64,000 nt of DNA from an uncultured Porphyromonadaceae bacterium. Its GTDB lineage: Bacteria; Bacteroidota; Bacteroidia; Bacteroidales; Muribaculaceae. Below the pieces are notes generated by a model that was given only the letters and a program-made list of their open reading frames with translations, was not told the origin of the DNA and did no database searches. Of the stretch, positions 30,255-40,000 are shown piece by piece (the first letter of the stretch is position 1; each line of letters starts with the position of its first letter). The position numbers and the translations under genes are program-made. The stretch lies in assembly GCA_947175645.1 (NCBI GenBank), contig CAMWNP010000005.1, positions 1-64,000 of the forward strand, read 5' to 3'.

Positions 30255-33200
30255 ATGAAAAAATCACTTTTATTTGGCGCTATGGCGCTTGTGGCTTCTG
30301 CTTCTTTAACTGCTAAAGATGCAGATCAACTCCGTGTTTACATCAACCCCGGTCACGGTTCATGGACCGGTAATGACCGCCCCTGTCAATTGGTCGGTCA
30401 TGGCGCATATAATGTAAACGACCCTGACACTACCAACTTCTTTGAGACAAACACCAACCTCCGCAAGGGTTACGGTGTTCTCGAGAAACTCCGTCAGATG
30501 GGTCTGAAATTCGATCCTACTCTCAACCAGACCGGTGAACTCCACCAGATTGGTGCCGCCCGTGACCTCAGCAACAACATTGTCATGAGCCACGTGAAGG
30601 CCGGTCCTCACGAAGGTGACTACCGCACTACCGGTCAGTTGAATTCTGCAAAGGGCGCTATTTACGAGAAATATTCCGAAGGTAAGACTTATGAGAAACT
30701 GACCGCGGATGAGAAAGCGGAAATCGAAACCAAGTTCACCGATCAGGAAAAGGATGAGATTGCGGCACTCGATCATTTACTGAGCCGCGCCGAACTCTTC
30801 AACCGTGCACTTTCTGAAATTGACGCCGAGGTTGACGCCAACAACTTCGACATGTTCATCTCTATTCACTCAAATGCCGCCACTGAAGGCACAACAACCA
30901 ACTTCCCTCTCTATCTCTACCGCGGTTATGATGCAGGCAAGGGTGGTCCCAAAGTTGAGAACTCCGATGTGATGGCGCAGAAATGCTGGCCTCACAGTTT
31001 CGCCAATCCCCACATGGTCTGGACATCCTATTCAGCGACCAGTACCAACATCCGTGGCGACCTCAACTTCTACAGCACCACAAGCACCTACGGCTATCTG
31101 GGCGTTCTTAAACATGAAACTCCCGGATTCCTCGTTGAAGGTTATTTCCACACCTATCAGCCCGCTCGCCAGCGAGCAATGAACTGGGATGTGGACTACA
31201 TGGAAGGTTATGCCTATGCACGCGGTATCGCTGACTATTTCGGCCTGGAAGATAAGACCGGTTCAATCTACGGTGTTGTACGTGACCTGCATGAAAAATT
31301 CGTTCATGACCAGTATAAGCCCAACGGTGCCAGCGATGACCTCTACCTCCCGCTCAACGGTGCAAAAGTGGTTCTGAAAAAAGGTGACGAAACAATTGCC
31401 GAATATACCACTGATGATAACTACAACGGCGCATACGTGTTCCGCGATGTTGATCCCGGCAAATACACCGTGGTTATCACTCACCCCGACTACAAGGAAA
31501 TCGAACCTATGGAAGTTGAGGTGAAGGCAGGTGAGACAACTTATCCTGTTTCAAAGATGGAGAACACCGAATATGAGCCCCCGAAAATCAACTACGTGAC
31601 TTATCCTGATGAATTCAATCTGGCTTCACAAGGTCCGCAGTCAACTTACAATTTCACTGACAAGTTCAAAGATGTTGAAATTGAGGCTCTCGCCGGCAAA
31701 AACATCAAACGTTCAATTGCCCGTGGTGAAAACATCTACATCCTCGCTCTTGATGAAGAAGGTAAGGCAACAGTTCTCGTTTACGATGTTAAGAACAATG
31801 CTGTTCTCCGCGAAATCGGCACAGAAGGAACTGAAGGTGACTTCCTCCCATTGAGTGATATCGCCCTTACCGCAGAAGGTGTTCTCGTTGGTATCAACAA
31901 AACCAATCAGAAATTCGGCGGCACCAAACAAGTGCATATTTACAAATGGACCAACAATGCAGAAGACGGAATTGCCGAAGGAAACCCTGAAGTATGGTTC
32001 TCTACAAACAACGGTGGTAACTTCAATGATGGAATTACCGGTGAAACCATGGCTTATGCAGGTACTCTTGACGAAGGCCGACTGATTTACTCTGCGGTAA
32101 CTGCTGCGGAAAGCACTAACCTCCGTTTTGCCAATGTAACCATTGCAAACGGTGATATGGCATCAGCATACCACATGAACCATAACTCAAACCCCAACGG
32201 TAATGAAATTGCTCTCGGAAACTACCAGATCAACATTTCACCCGCTGCTGACAACCAGTTCATCATCAACTCTACACTCGTTCCCGCAACCGAATATATC
32301 TGTGCTGCTGCAGCCGCAGGCGTACCCACACCCGTGGCTTCACTCAACGCTGAAGTTACTTCTGCCGCTTACAAATCACAGATGTTCAAATATGCAGGTC
32401 ATTCCTACATGGTAGTTCCTACCGTTGAAGAGGTTACCGAACAGGCTGAAGGTGACGAAGAAACTCCCGAGGCTCCCAAGGCTGTAGGTGTGAAACTCCT
32501 TGACATCACCGAAGGTCTTGACAAGGCTGTGGAAGTTGGCGCGGCAGGCGTTACATTCACACCCGCAGAATTCGAAGGTCTCGCAACAATGGGTCAGACC
32601 ATCGTTACACGTGATGTTGAAGATAATGTCACTGCAGGTCACATGAATCTCTACGTGGCATCTGCTAACGGAGTTTCTCACTTTACTACCAAGAACGTTA
32701 AGCAGCCCGTTTACAAAACTGAGTTCGCTTACGGTCTGAAATCAACAAAGAACGATGATGAAACCTACACTATCGAGTACTCACTTTCAGGCGATGCTGT
32801 TTCTGCCGAACTCGTTCTGACTGATGTTGACGATCAGCAGATCATTCCTCTGGAAGCAACCAAGGGTGCTCACACCTATACTCTTGATACCAATGACCTC
32901 GACAACGGTAAAACATATACTTGGGAAGTAAAAGTTACTTCTAAATCAAACGGTGTGTCAGGTGAAATTTTCGCTGAAAAACATGGTCTCAGCGACCGTC
33001 GTGGTGGTGTTGTAGCCATCACTGATCCCGCTGTGGAATCATTCGGTTACACTGTTGTCAGCCACGGTAATGCCGGTGGTATGGACATCTACAACCCCGC
33101 AGGTGAGAAAGTTGGCGAACGTCTCTGGAAAGACCACGCTCTGTTCGGTGGTGTCAACGGTGCAAACAACCAGTCTAACCCCTTCCGCGGTCATGAACGT

Positions 33201-34115
33201 GAAGGTAAGGTTGTTCTCCCCTCTTGGGGTGACAAGGCACACGGTATCGTAGTAATCGATCCTCTTGCTGTTGAAGAACCTGCAAGTATGTATACAGGTC
33301 AAATGCAGTCATCAGGTAACTTCATCTATAATGAAGCAAGTCTTGGTGGCGGTCACGCAGGTCTCTGCTTCGTAGGTAAAGGCGAAGACACCAAACTCTA
33401 CGCATTCTCCGAAGACCACGATGCGGCTACTAAAAACTCAGTGGTCCGTTATGATATCGGTTCTTCATGGGTGATTACTGAAGCACCTGAAGTGATGGGT
33501 CACAAGGCACTCCTTGCAAACACCAACGTTGATATGCTCGGCTACGGCGAAGGTTACTTCGTTTCTCAGATCCGCACAGCAGGTAACAACACCAAAGGTT
33601 GTCCTTGCTTCGCGTATATCGATGCCAACACCAACGAGGATGTTTATCAGTCAAGCGAAAATTCAGATGATATCTCAAACGGTATCTCAGGTATGGCAAT
33701 CACTCCCGACGGTAAGATTTTCGCTCACGCTGAATCAAACAAGATCGATATCTTCAATGTCGTATGGGACGGAAACAAACCTACCTTCACACTTGCAAGC
33801 ACTATCCCCTTCGCTAAGACACTCGGTTGGGCACACATGCGCTTTGATGCTGCAGGCAACCTCCACGTTTACGAACGCGAAAACGGCGGTTACCACGTAT
33901 ATGCAGTAGCACGCCAGAATCCGGCTGTAACCACTCCGGGTATTTCTGAAATCGTAACAGGTGAGAGCGGTGTTGAAATTATCGAGGAAACTCTCAACGA
34001 TGGTCCCGTTGAATTCTGGAACCTCCAGGGAGTCAAAGTCAACTCTGACAACCTCACCCCCGGCATCTATATCCGCCGTCAGGGTCAGAAAGCAGAAAAA
34101 GTGGTTATCCGCTGA
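30255..34115 (+). CDS. Large exported N-acetylmuramoyl-L-alanine amidase (Amidase_3) with sorting-type tail
   Basis: 1286 residues with a signal peptide ending near residue 20. Residues about 25-330 are an Amidase_3 zinc domain: His34 in 'INPGHG', Glu64 in 'FFETNTNLRKG', His205 in 'SIHSNA' and Glu295 in 'LVEGYFH' supply the metal ligands and catalytic acid. Residues about 337-435 form a carboxypeptidase-regulatory-like beta domain ('GSIYGVVRD...GKYTVVITHPDYKEIE'). The long middle region is propeller-like. The end 'FWNLQGVKV...LTPGIYIRRQG...KVVIR' is the tail shared with two other exported proteins here. Codon use is strongly biased (CTC, AAC, CGT), suggesting high expression. It cleaves peptidoglycan stem peptides or processes muropeptides outside the cytoplasm. 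A terminator follows. Confidence 0.85.
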   Translation: MKKSLLFGAMALVASASLTAKDADQLRVYINPGHGSWTGNDRPCQLVGHGAYNVNDPDTTNFFETNTNLRKGYGVLEKLRQMGLKFDPTLNQTGELHQIGAARDLSNNIVMSHVKAGPHEGDYRTTGQLNSAKGAIYEKYSEGKTYEKLTADEKAEIETKFTDQEKDEIAALDHLLSRAELFNRALSEIDAEVDANNFDMFISIHSNAATEGTTTNFPLYLYRGYDAGKGGPKVENSDVMAQKCWPHSFANPHMVWTSYSATSTNIRGDLNFYSTTSTYGYLGVLKHETPGFLVEGYFHTYQPARQRAMNWDVDYMEGYAYARGIADYFGLEDKTGSIYGVVRDLHEKFVHDQYKPNGASDDLYLPLNGAKVVLKKGDETIAEYTTDDNYNGAYVFRDVDPGKYTVVITHPDYKEIEPMEVEVKAGETTYPVSKMENTEYEPPKINYVTYPDEFNLASQGPQSTYNFTDKFKDVEIEALAGKNIKRSIARGENIYILALDEEGKATVLVYDVKNNAVLREIGTEGTEGDFLPLSDIALTAEGVLVGINKTNQKFGGTKQVHIYKWTNNAEDGIAEGNPEVWFSTNNGGNFNDGITGETMAYAGTLDEGRLIYSAVTAAESTNLRFANVTIANGDMASAYHMNHNSNPNGNEIALGNYQINISPAADNQFIINSTLVPATEYICAAAAAGVPTPVASLNAEVTSAAYKSQMFKYAGHSYMVVPTVEEVTEQAEGDEETPEAPKAVGVKLLDITEGLDKAVEVGAAGVTFTPAEFEGLATMGQTIVTRDVEDNVTAGHMNLYVASANGVSHFTTKNVKQPVYKTEFAYGLKSTKNDDETYTIEYSLSGDAVSAELVLTDVDDQQIIPLEATKGAHTYTLDTNDLDNGKTYTWEVKVTSKSNGVSGEIFAEKHGLSDRRGGVVAITDPAVESFGYTVVSHGNAGGMDIYNPAGEKVGERLWKDHALFGGVNGANNQSNPFRGHEREGKVVLPSWGDKAHGIVVIDPLAVEEPASMYTGQMQSSGNFIYNEASLGGGHAGLCFVGKGEDTKLYAFSEDHDAATKNSVVRYDIGSSWVITEAPEVMGHKALLANTNVDMLGYGEGYFVSQIRTAGNNTKGCPCFAYIDANTNEDVYQSSENSDDISNGISGMAITPDGKIFAHAESNKIDIFNVVWDGNKPTFTLASTIPFAKTLGWAHMRFDAAGNLHVYERENGGYHVYAVARQNPAVTTPGISEIVTGESGVEIIEETLNDGPVEFWNLQGVKVNSDNLTPGIYIRRQGQKAEKVVIR

Positions 34116-34146
34116 TTCTCCGCTGACTGATTAATAATAAACTACT

Positions 34147-34185
34147 CTCCCCGGTGCAACACCCGCATCGGGGAGTGTTTTTTTT
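34147..34185 (+). terminator. Terminator of the amidase gene
   Basis: CTCCCCGGTG (34147-34156) pairs with CATCGGGGAG (34166-34175), with one G-T pair, and TGTTTTTTTT follows. Classic intrinsic terminator. Confidence 0.9.
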
Positions 34186-34272
34186 CGTATAATGCTGATT
34201 CTACTTTTTTTGATGTTTGACCGGGATTAAGAGCAGCCTCAATATTAGGCAACTCATTTTTGATAAATTATG

Positions 34273-34303
34273 TTGTAAGTAATGAGCAAAAGTATTAATT
34301 TTG
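34273..34303 (+). promoter_or_regulatory. Promoter of glsA, close to the start codon
   Basis: TTG (34273-34275), 20 bases and TAATTTTG (34296-34303). The -7 box ends only 7 bases before the ATG, so the mRNA would be leaderless or nearly so. Confidence 0.6.
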
Positions 34304-34310
34304 TGAAATT

Positions 34311-35225
34311 ATGTCATACAACAAGATACTGACAAAGATCGCTGCCGAAATAGCCCCTCTGCGAAACGAGGGGAAGCAGGCTGACTATATCCCTGCGCTT
34401 GCAAAGGTCGAACCTGACCATTTCGGAATATGCATCACCACCACCTCCGGGAAGACCTACGGATGGGGCGACATTGACACCCCATTTTCCATCCAGTCCG
34501 TGACAAAGGTATTCTCACTGGCAATGGCTATGTCGATCATGGGGGAAAACCTGTGGAAGAGGGTTGACAAGGAACCTTCGGGTTCTGCCTTCAATTCCCT
34601 TATACAACTTGAACTGGATCACGGAATACCCCGTAACCCATTCATTAACGCCGGCGCCATCGTGATAGCCGACATACTGCTCTCACATCTTCAGCATCCT
34701 CATTCCGACTATCTGAAATTCATCAGACGAATGGCTGACGATCCCACGATAAACTACAACTTCGAGGTTGCCACGTCGGAGCGTTCCGTGGGCTATATCA
34801 ACGCTGCCATAGCAAATATGCTCAAATACTACGGTAACCTGGAGAATGATATAGAGGAAGTCCTCCACTTCTATTTCCTGATGTGCTCTGTTGAAATGAC
34901 ATGCAGGCAACTTTCACACGCGTTTCTGGCTTTCGCTCACTCAAAAACCAAGTTTGTATTCGGCGACATATCTCTTACTTCATCGCAGGTGAAGCGAATA
35001 AACGCCATAATGCAGACCTGCGGATTCTACAACGATGCAGGAGAATATTCCTATCTCGTAGGACTGCCAGGTAAAAGCGGGGTCGGAGGAGGCATAGGGG
35101 CCGTATATCCGCGTCGCTACGCAGTGGCAACATGGAGCCCCAGGCTGAACTCCAAAGGAAATTCCGTGATGGGCATGAAGGCACTGGAATTGCTGACAAC
35201 CTATACTAACGAATCCATTTTTTAG
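34311..35225 (+). CDS. glsA: Glutaminase
   Basis: 304 residues, full length for the bacterial glutaminase A family (serine-dependent, beta-lactamase-like fold). It hydrolyses glutamine to glutamate and ammonia. Visible marks are 'ADYIPALAKVEPDHFGI' near residues 24-40, the catalytic 'FSIQSVTKVF' with Ser63 and Lys66, 'PRNPFINAGAI' near 110, and 'GVGGGIGAV' near 262. In some enteric bacteria this family supports acid resistance. The start is supported by alignment with family N-termini, although a promoter box sits directly before it. Confidence 0.95.
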   Translation: MSYNKILTKIAAEIAPLRNEGKQADYIPALAKVEPDHFGICITTTSGKTYGWGDIDTPFSIQSVTKVFSLAMAMSIMGENLWKRVDKEPSGSAFNSLIQLELDHGIPRNPFINAGAIVIADILLSHLQHPHSDYLKFIRRMADDPTINYNFEVATSERSVGYINAAIANMLKYYGNLENDIEEVLHFYFLMCSVEMTCRQLSHAFLAFAHSKTKFVFGDISLTSSQVKRINAIMQTCGFYNDAGEYSYLVGLPGKSGVGGGIGAVYPRRYAVATWSPRLNSKGNSVMGMKALELLTTYTNESIF

Positions 35226-35300
35226 ATTTGCGCAAGTATTGTCCTATGAAATGAACCGCAAGCAGGGTGGAGTTGTTTTAACTTTATAGACTATTTATTT

Positions 35301-36950
35301 ATGGAACATCTGAATACAGCCATAGCCGGAACATTAAGAAAACATTGGAATCATCCGGCACTATCGGACAGTGACGGGTCAACATGGACTTATGCCGCAT
35401 TGGCAGAAAGAATAGCCGGACTACACTGTTTGTTTGAGAACGTTGGAATACGTCCGGGCGACAGGATAGCGCTTTGTGGCAAAAATTCCACTCATTGGGC
35501 CGCAGCATTCATAGCATCTGTCACTTACGGGGCAGTTGCAGTTCCCATCCTTCATGATTTCCAGGTTGAAAACATCCATAATCTGATTACACATTCGGAG
35601 GCTAAATTGCTGTTTGCCGAATCAAGGATATGGAAGAAACTGAACCCCACGGAGATGCCGTTGTTGAAAGGTGCGCTTTCACTGGAAGAGTATAAGCCTC
35701 TTTATTCTGCTGAGGGATATGGACTTGAGGAATCTGTCAGCAGACTCGACGACCTCTTCAAGGCTAAGTACGGCGGCACGTTTTCGCCGACGGATATCCA
35801 TTACTACATTCCTGACAACATCAATGACATGGCCGTCATCAACTACACGTCAGGTTCAACCGGATTCTCCAAGGGCGTGATGGTGTCATACCGCGCTTTG
35901 ATAAGTAATCTGACATTCGCAATGGAGAATATCCCCTACCTCTATCCGGATGACGGAACGGTCTCCATGCTCCCTATGGCCCACATGTTCGGGTTGGTGG
36001 TGGAACTTATGTTTCCGCTCCTCAAGGGGTGTCACATCCACTTCCTGTCGCGTGTTCCGGCCCCTTCGGTCGTGCTGAAAGTGTTCGCCGAGGTGCGTCC
36101 CAAACTTATCATTGCCGTTCCGCTTATCATTGAGAAAATTGTCAGAGGAAAGGTGTTCCCCCAGTTACAGAAACAGCCTGCGAGGACACTTGTAAAAATC
36201 CCCGTTTTGCGGAATCTTGTGTATAAGAAAATCCGTAAAGGGCTTCTCAATGCTTTCGGTGGCGAACTTCAGCAACTGGTGGTTGGCGGTGCGGCCATGA
36301 GCCGTGACATAGAGGAGTTCCTGAGAAAAATAAAATTCCCCTACACCGTAGGCTACGGAATGACGGAGTGCGCTCCGCTCATCTGCTACTCACCCTGGGA
36401 CATCAACCGCGTAGGTTCATGCGGAAGGGCCGTTGACAGGATGGTTCTGCGTGTGGATTCGACAGATCCGGTAAATATCCCCGGTGAACTTTGGGTGAGG
36501 GGCGACAATGTAATGAACGGATACTACAAGAACCCCGAGGCAACGGAGTCCATCATGCGTGACGGATGGATGAACACCGGCGATATCTGTCAACTTGATG
36601 CCGACGGATTCCTATATATCAGGGGACGCAACAAGTCCATGATTCTCGGTCCGTCAGGGCAGAACATTTATCCTGAGGAAATAGAGACACGCATCGATGC
36701 GTTCCCTCTGGTCATGGAGTCAGTGGTTGTTGAACGTGAGGGTCATCTGGTGGCTCTGATCTATCCTGATTACGAAAAAGGGAAGCAGGACGGACTTGAC
36801 AAAGAACAGGTCGATGCGGAAATCAGGAATATACCTGCCGCGCTAAACCCGCGGCTTGCCCCTTACGAGCGTTTAGCCTCCGTTGAGATCCGCACCACTG
36901 AATTTGAAAAGACACCCAAACGCTCCATTAAGCGTTACCTCTATAAATAA
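35301..36950 (+). CDS. AMP-binding long-chain acyl-CoA synthetase
   Basis: 549 residues, an ANL-superfamily adenylating enzyme of the FadD type. The P-loop motif 'INYTSGSTGFSKGVM' lies near residue 180, 'YGMTECAPLI' near 350, 'NTGDICQLDADGFLYIRGRNKSMI' near 425-450 (split here at the conserved Asp), and the C-terminal lysine segment 'FEKTPKRSIKRYLYK' at the end. It activates fatty acids to acyl-CoA through acyl-AMP. It lies 66 bases before tamB on the same strand and may share a transcript with it. Confidence 0.9.
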   Translation: MEHLNTAIAGTLRKHWNHPALSDSDGSTWTYAALAERIAGLHCLFENVGIRPGDRIALCGKNSTHWAAAFIASVTYGAVAVPILHDFQVENIHNLITHSEAKLLFAESRIWKKLNPTEMPLLKGALSLEEYKPLYSAEGYGLEESVSRLDDLFKAKYGGTFSPTDIHYYIPDNINDMAVINYTSGSTGFSKGVMVSYRALISNLTFAMENIPYLYPDDGTVSMLPMAHMFGLVVELMFPLLKGCHIHFLSRVPAPSVVLKVFAEVRPKLIIAVPLIIEKIVRGKVFPQLQKQPARTLVKIPVLRNLVYKKIRKGLLNAFGGELQQLVVGGAAMSRDIEEFLRKIKFPYTVGYGMTECAPLICYSPWDINRVGSCGRAVDRMVLRVDSTDPVNIPGELWVRGDNVMNGYYKNPEATESIMRDGWMNTGDICQLDADGFLYIRGRNKSMILGPSGQNIYPEEIETRIDAFPLVMESVVVEREGHLVALIYPDYEKGKQDGLDKEQVDAEIRNIPAALNPRLAPYERLASVEIRTTEFEKTPKRSIKRYLYK

Positions 36951-37016
36951 CAATTCCTGAATATCCGCCCGAAAGGGATTGATTACTTCCGGATTCATCA
37001 CACGCACAGTTCTCAG

Positions 37017-40000
37017 ATGGAGGAGAAAATTGAAAAGAAACATAAAATCAGAAAGTTCGCCGGGTGGGTCATAGGCTCCCTGGCAGCCCTGGTTATTATG
37101 GCTTTTGTAGCCCTGTATATTCCGTTTGTTCAGGATTTTGCCATAGGCAAGGTTCTGGATAGCGTCAATGCAGGGGGTGACATGTTCATAACCCTTGACA
37201 AAGCACGCCTTACGTTTCCTCTCAACCTGCGGGTGGACAACCTGATGATCAGGCAGAAGACCGATACGATGCTGACAGCCGGCAAGGTGCGTGCGAACAT
37301 AGGGTTACTCCCCCTTTTCCGGGGCAGGGTAGGGATTGACGATGTGGAGGTGGACTCACTGGTTTACTCCATGGGCAATCCTGATTCGGTTATGCAGATG
37401 AAGGCAAAAGTGACTCTGTTCCGACTGTCTGATTCCTCAGTGCGACTCTCTGACATGGACATTGATCTTGGTGAAGCACTCCTCGATGGCGGAGACCTGA
37501 ATCTGGACATACGGCGCGACACAACTGCAAAAGCCGTGGCCGATACTGCCGCCGCTCCGTTGCAGATGAATATCCTTGCCCACTCACTGGTTCTGCGCGA
37601 CGTCACCTACCGGATGACTATGGAAGGTACGATCGACTCTCTGGATGTGGCTTTGCGTTCTGCCGCATTGAGAGAGGGAAGAATTAAAATGGCTTCGCAA
37701 CAGATTGAAGTGCAGGAGGTTGAACTTGACAGTGTTGATGCCTGCTACTTCACTCCTGCCGTTTCCGCACCATCGCAGCCTTCTGACTCAGTGGCATCAG
37801 TTCCCTGGACCGTACAGGTTCATAACATATCCCTTCGCCGTTCCAACGCCCTGTATGCCACCTCCGGAGCCATTCCCAAACCCGGATTCGATCCTGCATA
37901 CATATCGGTGAATGACATAAACATTGAAATTGATTCGTTGTATAACCGCGGGACAGCCATAAGGGTGCCGTTGCGCTCACTTGATGCTACGGAGCGGTGT
38001 GGCGTCAACATGCGTGCTGAAGGTGTTTTCCACATGGATTCCATTGCCATGCATGCCGACAGTTTCAATATCACCACAGGATTCTCCGACATCACGCTCA
38101 ATGCCATGATGGGAGTGGGCGACATGACCACCGATCCTTCTCTGCCTCTAAAACTTGACGCTACGGCGCGTCTTGCGCAGATCGACCTTATCCGCATGTT
38201 CCCTGACATGGAACAGATCATAACCTCCCTTCCCCAATATTCAGTCCCGGAAGCGGAAGTGTCGGTGGACGGCACAATCGGAGCCCTGAACATCAATAGT
38301 TTTGTCATTGCCCTGCCCCGGCACTTTGAACTTACGGCAGAAGGAACTGTTGGCAATGTCATGGACTTTGACAACATGAATGCCGACGTCAGGCTCGGAG
38401 GTTTCATCAACAATGCTAATTTCGCAAAACAGATTTTCCTCTCCAGGGAGTCGCGTGACGCCGTAAACATCCCTAATCTTAACCTTGACGGCAAGGTGGT
38501 GATGCGCAATGGCGTGATGGACGGAAATCTCTCGGCAAGGACCACGGGTGGAAAAATGGCCTTCAATGCCCGCTGGGATAACCGTCATGAGAAATACGAC
38601 GCCACGATGGACTTCGCCACATTCCCCATTCAGTCAATTCTCCCCACGGTCGGAATCCGTAACCTTTCCGCTCAGGCCCGTGTAACAGGTGCCGGGTACG
38701 ATCCTCTGACAAAATCCACTGCAATCCATGCCGCCATTGACCTTGACAGCGTCACCTACAACAATGTTCTTTACACTAACATCGTTGCCGACGCTATCCT
38801 GTTGGACGGTCATGCCGATGTCAGACTGACCTCAGCCAACCGCGATGCTGACTTCACCCTGACTCTCAGCGGAATGGTTTCGCCAACTCCTTACGACTTC
38901 ACGCTTAACGGAGAAATACGTAACATCAATCTCCAGTCGCTGGGGATGGCTCAGGACAAGGCGTACGTCAACGGAACACTTACCGGTGCCGCAACATTTG
39001 ACCCCGCCGACAACTCGCTCGATGCAGCACTTACCGTGGTGAGACTGCACTGTGTAATGGAACCGTCACTCAATATGGTGACCTCTGACATTAATTTCGC
39101 TCTGCATGCCGATGATTCGCTGACCAGGGCCGAAATCATAAACCGCGACCTGAAAATGACATTCGTGTCGCCCACATCCCTGGATTCCCTGGGTGCCCGT
39201 TTCTCCGCTGCCATGGACACACTGTCAGTGCAGTTGGCCGGCTATAACATCGTTGTTCCTGACATAACACGCACCCTTCCACCATTTACCCTTGACCTTG
39301 ATGCCGGACGTAACAATGTCATTAACGACTATCTGCAGGGAAGCGGTCAAAGCATCAATTCCGCATCTCTTTCAGCGGTGAACGACTCAACATTCCATCT
39401 GGATGGAAAGGTGCTCGGCTTCCGGACTCCCACCATGAAACTTGACACTATCACCGTAGGTGCGAAGCAGATGGGTAAATACCTGGTGCTCCAGGCCAAC
39501 CTCGACAATGCCCCGGGTACTATGGATAACTTCGCGCATGTCATTGTCCATGGATTCGTGGCGGGCAGAAAGGCAGGTCTTTTCCTCAGGCAAAGCAACC
39601 TGAAGGGGGAAATGGGATATCGTATAGGTCTTATGACTCAGATGGCCGACTCTGTGATCCGGTTAAATCTGATTCCCTATGATCCCATCATCGCTTACAA
39701 GAAGTGGAACATCAACGAAGATAACTTCATATCGCTTGACCTGGCCAGACGTCATCTTGATGCTGACCTTATGATGAAGAACGATGAATCGTCGCTCCAT
39801 CTCTACACCGAACATAATGACTCTGTTGATGTTCAGGAGGATATAATCCTGAATATCAGTGATATAAAGATTGCTGACTGGATAGCGCTGAACCCATTCG
39901 CTCCAAAAATCAAGGGTGATCTATCGGCTTCCGTCAGATTGAGGGAAGACCGTGAAAACAAGGCGATCAACGGCAAAGGAACCATATCGCTGAGCAATTT

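Noticed and set aside
37820-38566. 248-codon minus-strand frame inside tamB
   Set aside because: tamB is continuous and family-consistent through this region; the antisense frame is Ser/Arg/Met-rich noise.
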